A DNA stretch of 26,470 nucleotides from Firmicutes bacterium UBA6226. Lineage in GTDB: Bacteria > Bacillota_A > Clostridia > Peptostreptococcales > Acidaminobacteraceae. Made by a program: the position numbers and the translations under genes. Of the stretch, positions 1-6,455 are shown one piece after another; position 1 is the first letter of the stretch; the number at the start of each line of letters is the position of its first letter. The notes below the pieces were generated by a model. The model did no database searches and had not been told where the DNA came from. It was given only the letters and a program-made list of their open reading frames with translations. The stretch is taken from NCBI GenBank assembly GCA_002441045.1, contig DJWQ01000177.1, forward strand, positions 1 to 26,470, in the 5' to 3' direction.

Positions 1-543
1 TATGTCTTTCGATCGGTTTATAAAAAGGGAAGTGGTTCCGTAAGGTTTTACACTGCGGTGATGGCGACATTTTTGGTTTCAGGATTTTGGCATGGCGCAG
101 GTTGGCGATTTGTTTTGTGGGGTGGCATCAACGGTGTCTTCGTTTGTATGGCGCATTTTATGACTAGAAGAAAATGGTCATTGCCTACACCAATCGCATG
201 GGGACTGACTTTTATCGGTATCGTCGGAACCCGTATCATCTTCGTATCCGGTTCACTTAAGGATGCGATTCACGTTATGAAAACCATCGTCGATTTTTCT
301 GTATATAACGGTTGGGCCAAAACAGCAATTCTGGCTGAGCTCGGTCAATTTTTAATCGACAATATCTATATCATGGCACTATTAGCGGTCAGCATGTTTA
401 TTGCATTTTTCTTTAAAAATACAAGAGAAATTACAGAGAAGTTTGACAGCTCTTACAAATACGCTTTTATTACAGGCGTATTAATCGTCTTGTCACTGTT
501 TCAGATGTCCAATGTGGCAGATTTCTTGTACTTCCAGTTTTAG
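1..543 (+). CDS. MBOAT-family O-acyltransferase, C-terminal part (5' truncated by window)
   Basis: The reading frame is open from base 1 and stops at 543, so the N-terminal part of the gene lies outside the window. The visible 180 residues contain the MBOAT signature FLVSGFWHGAGWRFVLWGG, whose His is the presumed catalytic residue, followed by several hydrophobic membrane segments and a C-terminal run of hydrophobic residues. Proteins of this family (AlgI, DltB, PatA) move an acyl group, usually acetyl or D-alanyl, across the membrane to a polysaccharide or cell-wall polymer. The next gene starts 12 nt downstream and begins with a DltD/AlgJ-like SGNH domain, the usual partner of such an enzyme. 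Exopolysaccharide or cell-wall O-acetylation is therefore the likely role. The substrate is not visible from the sequence. The internal ATG at 58 is not the true start. Confidence 0.88.
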   Translation, partial: YVFRSVYKKGSGSVRFYTAVMATFLVSGFWHGAGWRFVLWGGINGVFVCMAHFMTRRKWSLPTPIAWGLTFIGIVGTRIIFVSGSLKDAIHVMKTIVDFSVYNGWAKTAILAELGQFLIDNIYIMALLAVSMFIAFFFKNTREITEKFDSSYKYAFITGVLIVLSLFQMSNVADFLYFQF

Positions 544-555
544 AGAGGAGGCATT

Positions 556-2376
556 ATGAAACCGTTTAAATGGGTAAAGTTATTAATTTTTGGACTTGTG
601 TTTTGTACCTTAATGCTTTTTGCATTTAATATCATCGTTGATCCTTTTGGTGTTTTCGGTGATCGCTTCATCAATTTTTTCGCATATGATATGAACAATA
701 ACCCAAGGGTTGCAAAAATCGCTTATCTGGATCAACATCATGATGAATACGATTCTTATGTGATCGGTGGGTCGAAATCAAGTTCGTTATCGCCTGAAAA
801 ACTCAATCAATATTTTGAAGGGGCATCGTTTTATAATATGATGATGTATGGTGGCGATTTTTATGACTATGAGCAAACTGTTCATTATCTAGTAGAGAAC
901 TATGAAGTTAAAAACATCATCGTCCACATGAGCATGCAGGAAATTGATCACTACAACCAATCGCCACGTAACATCAACACTGAGTTAAGTGGTAAGGTTT
1001 TAGGTGAATCTCAACTAAAATACTATACTAAATATCTTACTTTGAACCTTGAGCACGGCTTTAAAAAGATAGCTGGCTTGATTCAGAGAACTCAAAACCC
1101 TATGGCTTATGCGACATTTGTGCCTGAGCTTGGGGTCTATAATAAAAGCGTAAGGGACAGTGAAGACTTAGGGACTTTAGAAGATTTTTTGGTTAAGTAT
1201 CCTGAATTTAACGAGCCATTGTGGCCACTTTACGGTACTGCTATAGACGATAATGTCGCTGCACTTAAGCGTATAAAGACGTATCTAGAAGAAAAGGGAA
1301 TCAACTTTTACTTCGTTTCAGCGCCTACTTATTATAAAGAGATGGACCGATATGAGACCGCAGACATTCAAAAGCTTTGGAGAGGGCTCGCTAGTGTAAC
1401 CGATTTTTGGGATTTTACAGGATATACTGATTTTTCATACGATGCTAGAAATTTCTATGATAGAATGCATTACCGTAACACGCTAGGTGATCTTATGGTA
1501 GAGACGATGTTTTCTGGTGAGCAGCCAGTGAGTGATTTTGGTTATTATACAACTTCTGAAAATGTTGAAGAAAGACTAATGAGTATGCTTTCAGGACGTT
1601 TAGAAGTGGAACCTGGCGAGCCTTTATCGGTACCTATAGTGGTTTATCATCACTTATTATCTAAAGCAGATGACAGCGACAATATAACTTTAGATAAGTT
1701 CAAGGCAGATCTTGAAGCCTATAAGAATGCTGGGTTTACCACGATAGTATATTCTGATTTGATTAATTATGTCTATGACGGTATCGCCCTTCCTGAAAAA
1801 CCATTAATCATTTCCTTTGATGACGGGTATCTGAGTAACTATGAGCTGGCTTATCCTCTTTTGAAAGAGATGAAAATGAAAGCAGTTATATCTATGATTG
1901 GCTGGTCGGTAGGTCTCGACTATGATGTGATGAATGATCGACCAATTATACCTCACTTTACATGGGAACAAGCCAAGGAAATGACTGAATCTGGAGTAAT
2001 CGAGCTCCAGTCGCACAGCTTTGACCTACATGCGCTTCAGAGTGATGAGGGCACAAGAGCAGGTGTTTTACAGCTTCCAGTTGAAGATGAACTGGCCTAT
2101 ATTGCGACGTTTAAGCAGGACAATGCGCTTTTTCAAGCAGAGATGATTCAAAATATCGAGCGAAGAGCAACCTTCTTTACGTATCCATATGGGTATTATA
2201 ATGCCTTTACTGAAGGGCTGTTAAAGAATATTGGTTACTTTGGGAGCGTTACGGTTGAGGAAGGGATCAACCTTATCGATCGGAATCCAGAGTCTCTTTT
2301 CGGGCTTAAGAGAATTGATGCAGCTGGTTATCTTACCCCAGAGATGATTGTTGAAAAAATATTACAATTCCATTAA
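556..2376 (+). CDS. SGNH/DltD-like domain fused to NodB polysaccharide deacetylase
   Basis: This 606-residue protein has an N-terminal membrane anchor (about residues 8-28) and two enzyme-like halves. The first half has an SGNH/DltD-like layout: GGSKSSS at 71-77, with Ser73 as candidate nucleophile, and a C-terminal DRMH at 302-305 giving the Asp/His pair. The second half, from about residue 352, is a carbohydrate-esterase-4 (NodB) domain. It has SFDDGY at 420-425, the metal-binding HSFDLH at 487-492, and TYPYG at 542-546. It follows the MBOAT gene by 12 nt with a strong SD (AGAGGAGG) before ATG 556. The pair resembles AlgI/AlgJ or PatA/PatB acetylation modules, with a deacetylase attached to the partner. 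The protein is probably extracytoplasmic and acts on a surface polysaccharide. Domain calls are from motifs; the SGNH call is the weaker one. Confidence 0.82.
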   Translation: MKPFKWVKLLIFGLVFCTLMLFAFNIIVDPFGVFGDRFINFFAYDMNNNPRVAKIAYLDQHHDEYDSYVIGGSKSSSLSPEKLNQYFEGASFYNMMMYGGDFYDYEQTVHYLVENYEVKNIIVHMSMQEIDHYNQSPRNINTELSGKVLGESQLKYYTKYLTLNLEHGFKKIAGLIQRTQNPMAYATFVPELGVYNKSVRDSEDLGTLEDFLVKYPEFNEPLWPLYGTAIDDNVAALKRIKTYLEEKGINFYFVSAPTYYKEMDRYETADIQKLWRGLASVTDFWDFTGYTDFSYDARNFYDRMHYRNTLGDLMVETMFSGEQPVSDFGYYTTSENVEERLMSMLSGRLEVEPGEPLSVPIVVYHHLLSKADDSDNITLDKFKADLEAYKNAGFTTIVYSDLINYVYDGIALPEKPLIISFDDGYLSNYELAYPLLKEMKMKAVISMIGWSVGLDYDVMNDRPIIPHFTWEQAKEMTESGVIELQSHSFDLHALQSDEGTRAGVLQLPVEDELAYIATFKQDNALFQAEMIQNIERRATFFTYPYGYYNAFTEGLLKNIGYFGSVTVEEGINLIDRNPESLFGLKRIDAAGYLTPEMIVEKILQFH

Positions 2377-2381
2377 ATGGA

Positions 2382-2410
2382 TTGAAGGCAGACGCAACTT
2401 GTGATATATT
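2382..2410 (+). promoter_or_regulatory. Sigma-A promoter P1 of the hflX leader
   Basis: TTGAAG (2382-2387), a 17-nt spacer and TATATT (2405-2410) form a near-consensus promoter directly after the stop of the preceding gene. The expected transcript start near 2417 puts the ribosome binding site of the first leader ORF almost at the 5' end of the RNA. Confidence 0.7.
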
Positions 2411-2433
2411 TTAAATATTAATGGAGGTGCAAG

Positions 2434-2484
2434 ATGAGATTACGTAAAAATAGCCGAGTTCAATTAAATAGTATTAAGGCCTAG
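2434..2484 (+). CDS. Leader peptide uORF1 (16 aa, MRLR arrest motif)
   Basis: A 16-codon ORF encodes MRLRKNSRVQLNSIKA. It has a strong SD (GGAGG, 2423-2427) six nt before the ATG and lies just inside the predicted P1 transcript. The peptide opens with MRLR. In ErmD-type leader peptides this Arg-X-Arg sequence is sufficient for ribosome arrest in the presence of macrolides or ketolides (established knowledge). An intrinsic terminator follows 37 nt after the stop, before hflX. The peptide has no recognisable function as a mature protein. The best reading is a cis-acting sensor of antibiotic-inhibited ribosomes. The SD, the promoter and the terminator are seen; the sensing role is inference. Confidence 0.7.
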   Translation: MRLRKNSRVQLNSIKA

Positions 2485-2521
2485 TGTAATCAAGTCTGAC
2501 CGTTCATGAATTCGTTTTTTG

Positions 2522-2551
2522 AGCTGTAAGCTTTGTCTTACAGCTTTTTTT
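2522..2551 (+). terminator. Intrinsic terminator inside the hflX leader (candidate attenuator)
   Basis: AGCTGTAAG (2522-2530) and CTTACAGCT (2537-2545) form a perfect 9-bp stem around a 6-nt loop, followed by a run of seven T (2545-2551). It lies between promoter P1/uORF1 and hflX, so readthrough is needed for P1 to reach hflX. I found no long antiterminator pairing by eye. A short GATTAC/GTAATC pairing (2438-2443 with 2486-2491) links the MRLR codons to the segment just after the uORF1 stop. Confidence 0.8.
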
Positions 2552-2565
2552 GTTGTCATAAACGT

Positions 2566-2595
2566 ATTGTAAGTGTCATGCTTACAATCTATAAC
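2566..2595 (+). promoter_or_regulatory. 8-bp inverted repeat overlapping a promoter-like element
   Basis: ATTGTAAG (2566-2573) and CTTACAAT (2581-2588) are perfect inverted arms with a 7-nt spacer. They overlap TTGTAA-N17-TATAAC (2567-2595), which reads as a sigma-A promoter. The core TGTAAG...CTTACA is the same as in the terminator stem at 2522-2545, so the arms could also pair across the two hairpins. If this were a promoter, its start near 2602 would fall inside the uORF2 SD and remove it. It may thus be an operator-controlled second promoter for hflX alone, or simply an RNA hairpin. Confidence 0.4.
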
Positions 2596-2610
2596 ATAGG
2601 AGGGTGTGTC

Positions 2611-2652
2611 ATGTTAAGTTTTATCAAATTACGCCGTAGTACAAGTTTGTAA
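2611..2652 (+). CDS. Leader peptide uORF2 (13 aa, KLRR motif)
   Basis: A 13-codon ORF encodes MLSFIKLRRSTSL. It has a strong SD (AGGAGGG, 2598-2604) six nt before ATG 2611 and stops 48 nt before the hflX start. Residues 6-9, KLRR, fit the basic-X-basic (+X+) macrolide-dependent arrest motif known from Erm leader peptides and from ribosome-stalling studies. A perfect hairpin begins 4 nt after the stop codon. This looks like a second regulatory leader peptide, acting on translation of hflX rather than on termination. There is no evidence for a function of the peptide itself. Confidence 0.6.
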   Translation: MLSFIKLRRSTSL

Positions 2653-2656
2653 TAAC

Positions 2657-2694
2657 CACCTAAAAGCATCCTTTTAGGTGAATACCGAAAGGAG
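2657..2694 (+). promoter_or_regulatory. Alternative hairpins around the hflX ribosome binding site
   Basis: CACCTAAAAG (2657-2666) and CTTTTAGGTG (2671-2680) form a perfect 10-bp stem with loop CATC. It has no T-run, so it is not a terminator. TCCTTT (2669-2674), which sits in the loop and right arm, is also an exact complement of AAAGGA (2688-2693), the hflX SD. The two pairings exclude each other: the 10-bp hairpin leaves the SD free, and the alternative pairing hides it. Ribosome position on uORF2 could select between them (inference). Confidence 0.55.
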
Positions 2695-2700
2695 ATTATG

Positions 2701-4008
2701 ATGACTGAACAATTAAATGCCTATAATGAGAGGCAAAATTATAACCTTGAAACCGTTAATGCTGAAAAAGCAGTTGTAGTAGGGGTTAATATCAATAACA
2801 ATCCACTTTATGAAAATTCGATGACTGAACTCGAGAATTTAGCCCTCGCATGCCAAATACAATGTGTGGCTAGAGTGGAACAAAATTTAAAACGTGCGAC
2901 GACACAATATTATGTTGGCAGTGGAAAAGTAGATGAAATCAGAATGGGTGTAGAAGCCTTTGATGCGGATCTTGTGATCTTTAATCATGAGCTAACGCCA
3001 TCACAGATGCGGAACTTAGAGAAAGCTTTAAGCGTTCGTATCGTTGATCGAACCAATCTGATACTGGAAATCTTTGAACGTCGTGCCCAAACAAGAGAAG
3101 CGAAGCTTCAAGTAGAAGCGGCACATCTGAAATACCTTTTACCGAGACTGATTGGTTCATATGAAGCTCTAGGCCGTCAAAGTGGTGGTGTAGGGACGAA
3201 AAATAAAGGTGTTGGTGAAAAGAAACTTGAGCTCGATCGACGTAAAGTGGAGCAAAAAATTCATGATTTAAACCGTGAAATCGATCAAGTTGAAAAGGAA
3301 CGCATCACTCAGCGTAAGAAAAGAGCAGACTCAAGAGTAAAAGGCGTTGCGCTTGTGGGATATACCAATGCTGGGAAGTCCACTTTGATGAATGCCATGC
3401 TAGACCTATATTCTCAGAAAAAAGAAAAAAAAGTTTTTGAAAAAGATATGCTTTTTGCAACGCTGGAAACCTCTATTCGTCAGATGAAGCTGCCTGATAA
3501 AAAGACGTTTACACTTTCAGATACGGTTGGATTTGTCAGTGAGCTACCACACGATTTGGTTAAAGCGTTTAGAGCAACGCTAGAAGAAGTCAAGCAAGCG
3601 GATTTATTATTACACGTTGTCGATCTTGCCAACTCGGATTATAGACATCAAATGCAAGTGACACTTGAAACACTAGCTGAGATAGACGCAGCGGATGTAC
3701 CCATGCTGACCATTTATAACAAAGCAGATATCGCTACTGTCGATTTAAGCGAACTAGTAGATGGGATCGTCGTGAGTGCAAAAACATCAATGGGTATTGA
3801 TTCGCTTGTAGATGCAATCAAAGCATATATTTTTAAGGATTTTATCGACTGTGAAGTGAGAATTCCTATTGAAGATGGTAAGCTATTTGCCTACATCAAT
3901 GAATATTCTGGTGTTAGTGAGATGCGTTTTGAAGAAGAATCAACCATTCTGCAAATCAGTTGTAGTCCAGAAGTTTATGAGAAACTCAAAATGTATATTG
4001 TCGCTTAG
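2701..4008 (+). CDS. hflX: GTPase HflX (ribosome-associated, ribosome-splitting)
   Basis: This 435-residue protein has the HflX layout: an N-terminal HflX domain with QYYVGSGKVDEI and the helical EAKLQVEAAHLKYLLPRL segment, a long charged coiled coil (about 160-210), and a TRAFAC GTPase domain. The GTPase has G1 GYTNAGKST at 220-228, G3 DTVGF at 274-278 and G4 NKAD at 340-343. HflX binds the 50S subunit and splits stalled or stressed 70S ribosomes. Some homologues (HflXr of Listeria) give macrolide and lincosamide resistance and are induced through a leader. I prefer ATG 2701 because AAAGGAG ends at 2694, giving 6 nt spacing; ATG 2698 would leave only 3. It is a single gene with its own terminator and sits behind a leader with two +X+ peptides. 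That context favours an antibiotic-responsive HflX. Confidence 0.95.
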   Translation: MTEQLNAYNERQNYNLETVNAEKAVVVGVNINNNPLYENSMTELENLALACQIQCVARVEQNLKRATTQYYVGSGKVDEIRMGVEAFDADLVIFNHELTPSQMRNLEKALSVRIVDRTNLILEIFERRAQTREAKLQVEAAHLKYLLPRLIGSYEALGRQSGGVGTKNKGVGEKKLELDRRKVEQKIHDLNREIDQVEKERITQRKKRADSRVKGVALVGYTNAGKSTLMNAMLDLYSQKKEKKVFEKDMLFATLETSIRQMKLPDKKTFTLSDTVGFVSELPHDLVKAFRATLEEVKQADLLLHVVDLANSDYRHQMQVTLETLAEIDAADVPMLTIYNKADIATVDLSELVDGIVVSAKTSMGIDSLVDAIKAYIFKDFIDCEVRIPIEDGKLFAYINEYSGVSEMRFEEESTILQISCSPEVYEKLKMYIVA

Positions 4009-4034
4009 AATCGTTGTTATAAGTGTCAAGTTTT

Positions 4035-4067
4035 CGGTCAATTGCTGAGTCAATTGACCGATTTTAT
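4035..4067 (+). terminator. Intrinsic terminator after hflX
   Basis: CGGTCAATTG (4035-4044) and CAATTGACCG (4051-4060) form a perfect 10-bp stem with a 6-nt loop, followed by ATTTTATTT. Confidence 0.82.
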
Positions 4068-4095
4068 TTGCTAATAAATTCAATTAAGATATAAT
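4068..4095 (+). promoter_or_regulatory. Possible upstream promoter for the Cache-GGDEF-EAL gene
   Basis: TTGCTA (4068-4073), a 16-nt spacer and TATAAT (4090-4095). It would give a leader of about 110 nt. The downstream promoter at 4156-4184 is the better candidate. Confidence 0.4.
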
Positions 4096-4155
4096 ATTTA
4101 TATAAGTTTTTATAAGCATTTTGAATTTTTTTTGCACGAAGTTCTTGTATACATA

Positions 4156-4184
4156 TTGTAGCTTCTTTCAAATCTAAATATACT
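4156..4184 (+). promoter_or_regulatory. Promoter of the Cache-GGDEF-EAL gene
   Basis: TTGTAG (4156-4161), a 17-nt spacer and TATACT (4179-4184). Transcription would start near 4191. That leaves about 20 nt before ATG 4210 and excludes the TTG at 4189 as a start. Confidence 0.6.
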
Positions 4185-4209
4185 AAAATTGCCATTCATT
4201 GGAGATCCT

Positions 4210-6324
4210 ATGATTAAACCTTTTAAATTAACGACACTTAAAAAGAGTCTAATTTTATATATAACATTTTTACTGGTAATCTCAAGCCTTTTAGTAGGGG
4301 TTTTTGGATACTTTATCGCTAGAAATGCGCTTATTAATCGCGGAAAAATTACGCTTCAAAATGGTGTGAATTCTGCATTAATATTAATCGAACAGATGAA
4401 TGAAGAAGTTGAATCCGGTTACATGACACTTGAAAAAGCTCAAGAACTTGTTAAAAGCAAGCTGGTAGGCCCAATGCAGGAAGATGGCACGCGTCTGATT
4501 ACAACGAGTGTAAATTTTGGAAAGAATGGCTATTATATTATCTATTCAACGGATGGCGTTGAAATTCTTCATCCGACTCTAGAAGGGCAAAATGTCTGGG
4601 GTTTCATAGATAAAAAAGACGCTTCTAAGCCATTTTATTTGGTTCAGGATAAAATTAGAAAGGCTTTAAATGGTGGTGGTTTTACTCAGTATACTTGGGA
4701 ATATCCATATTCAGATAAGCTAGGTGAAAAAATCGTCTATTCTAAATACGATCCAAACTGGCAATGGGTTGTAACCGCTGGCTCTTATATTTCTGATTTC
4801 GATCAAGAGGCTTTAATTATACTCCAAGTTACTGCTATCGTTATTCTTTCTGTTGTACTTCTTGGAATTATCTTATCGATCAAATACATTCATACGATTA
4901 CATCACCACTTTCTAACGTTGTGGCGGGCATGAAAACGGCAGAAGCAGGGAAGTATGCAAGAGTTGAAAACTTTAGTAAAACTGAAGAAATGTTAAATTT
5001 AATCAATGGCTTTAACAACATGATAGAGTCAATTGAAACGGCTCAGATTAATCTTGTAAAAAAAGACGATCAGTTGTTAAGATACGCATATTATGACAGC
5101 TTAACAGGATTGCCTAATTCTTATTATTATAGGCTAAAAGTGAGTGCAAAAATGATAGAATCACCCGATTCAGCAGCATTGTTACTCGTTGATATTAAGG
5201 ACTTTAATTTTATTAATTCAGTATATGGTTCTGAATATGGCGATCAAGTACTTGCCTATATTGGCAATCAGCTTCTGGAAATATGCGATGACGAAGCCAT
5301 CGTCGCAAGGGTTGGTGGTAATGAATTTGCTATTTGGTACTCAAAGTTAGATGAGCAAAAAGTTGAAGAATTGATTCATGAACAATTTAATCGACTTAAA
5401 ATGAATTTAAGAGAAAGCGGGTTAATTAACCATATAGATTTCTATATGGGGCTTTATGTTACAGATGGCACAAACTGTGATTTTGATAAAGTTCTAAATA
5501 AAGCGACTATTGCGCTTCAAAATGCTAAAAATAGTGGTATTGTAACCCCAAACCGATATGATGAGTTGGTTCATCAGATCATTGAACGAGAATCAAGAAT
5601 AATCGACAAATTAGAAACAGCGATAGATAATGTAGAGTTTAAAGTATATTATCAATCAAAAGTGAATGCTTTTGAAAGTAAAATCATCGGTGTGGAGGGG
5701 CTTGCTAGATGGCAATCCAGTGAACTTGGATTTGTTTCTCCAGGAGAATTTATACCGTTAATTACTAGAGCAAATTTAATGCTCAGATTTACTCGAATGA
5801 TATTTACGATGGTCTGTGAGGATTTTGAAAAGCTTTTACAAAAGTATGGAGAGAGTGTTACAGTTTCGGTAAACATTTCACCTGCATTAATGTTTGACTC
5901 TGATTTCTTAGCGTTCATGAACGAAAAGGCGGATGCTTATCATGTGCCTAAATCTCAAATTGTATTGGAAATTACTGAGGATATTTTCATTAGTGACCTT
6001 GATTTGATACAAAAACAAGTCAATCAATTAAAGCAATATGGTTTTAAGATTGCATTAGACGACTTTGGAACAGGTTATTCTTCGTTAAATTATCTTGCAA
6101 AGGTTAAGTTCGACGAAATAAAAGTAGATAAAACCTTTGTGGATCCAATATTATTTGACCAATCTTCATACGATCTATTTAAGTCAATTGTAAGGATATC
6201 TGAAGCACTTGATTGTATGGTAGTTGCTGAAGGTGTTGAGACCGTCGAGCAAGTGAATAGGGTTATGAGCGCTGGGTGTCATATGATTCAAGGTTATTAC
6301 TATTCAAAACCTACACCGTTATAA
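4210..6324 (+). CDS. Membrane Cache-GGDEF-EAL cyclic-di-GMP protein, probably a phosphodiesterase
   Basis: This 704-residue protein has TM1 (about 17-38), an extracytoplasmic single-Cache sensor (about 40-195, with GYYIIYSTDGVEILHP and a WQWVVTAGSYI end), TM2 (about 200-224), a short linker, a GGDEF domain and an EAL domain. The GGDEF signature is GGNEF (369-373). Loss of the acidic third residue suggests no diguanylate cyclase activity, though the domain may still bind GTP. The EAL domain keeps its key residues: Glu496 in EGLAR, Glu587, DDFGTGYSS from Asp617, Lys638, Glu674 and Gln694. Breakdown of cyclic-di-GMP under control of an external small-molecule signal is likely. The start ATG 4210 has GGAG five nt upstream and fits the promoter at 4156-4184. 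The gene is monocistronic, ending at a shared bidirectional terminator. Confidence 0.92.
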   Translation: MIKPFKLTTLKKSLILYITFLLVISSLLVGVFGYFIARNALINRGKITLQNGVNSALILIEQMNEEVESGYMTLEKAQELVKSKLVGPMQEDGTRLITTSVNFGKNGYYIIYSTDGVEILHPTLEGQNVWGFIDKKDASKPFYLVQDKIRKALNGGGFTQYTWEYPYSDKLGEKIVYSKYDPNWQWVVTAGSYISDFDQEALIILQVTAIVILSVVLLGIILSIKYIHTITSPLSNVVAGMKTAEAGKYARVENFSKTEEMLNLINGFNNMIESIETAQINLVKKDDQLLRYAYYDSLTGLPNSYYYRLKVSAKMIESPDSAALLLVDIKDFNFINSVYGSEYGDQVLAYIGNQLLEICDDEAIVARVGGNEFAIWYSKLDEQKVEELIHEQFNRLKMNLRESGLINHIDFYMGLYVTDGTNCDFDKVLNKATIALQNAKNSGIVTPNRYDELVHQIIERESRIIDKLETAIDNVEFKVYYQSKVNAFESKIIGVEGLARWQSSELGFVSPGEFIPLITRANLMLRFTRMIFTMVCEDFEKLLQKYGESVTVSVNISPALMFDSDFLAFMNEKADAYHVPKSQIVLEITEDIFISDLDLIQKQVNQLKQYGFKIALDDFGTGYSSLNYLAKVKFDEIKVDKTFVDPILFDQSSYDLFKSIVRISEALDCMVVAEGVETVEQVNRVMSAGCHMIQGYYYSKPTPL

Positions 6325-6404
6325 GAGACTGGTTTGGAAAGTGACGGTTAACAAGTTACAACAAATTGTTTTAGAGCAATGTATAGCTAATAATGCGAAT
6401 TAAA

Positions 6405-6452
6405 AAAAGCCTATTCACTTCATCCTTTTTATTGGAAAGTGAATAGGCTTTT
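6405..6452. terminator. Bidirectional terminator between convergent genes
   Basis: AAAAGCCTATTCACTT (6405-6420) and AAGTGAATAGGCTTTT (6437-6452) form a perfect 16-bp stem with a 16-nt loop and A/T tracts on both sides. It serves the EAL gene on the plus strand and the secreted-protein gene on the minus strand. Confidence 0.85.
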
Positions 6453-6455
6453 AAA

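Noticed and set aside
4189..4209. TTG at 4189 as the start of the Cache-GGDEF-EAL gene
   Set aside because: It would fall before or at the predicted transcript start, and ATG 4210 has its own GGAG at correct spacing.
5652..5918. 88-codon minus-strand frame inside the EAL domain
   Set aside because: Shadow of the EAL coding sequence; no start signals or known domain.
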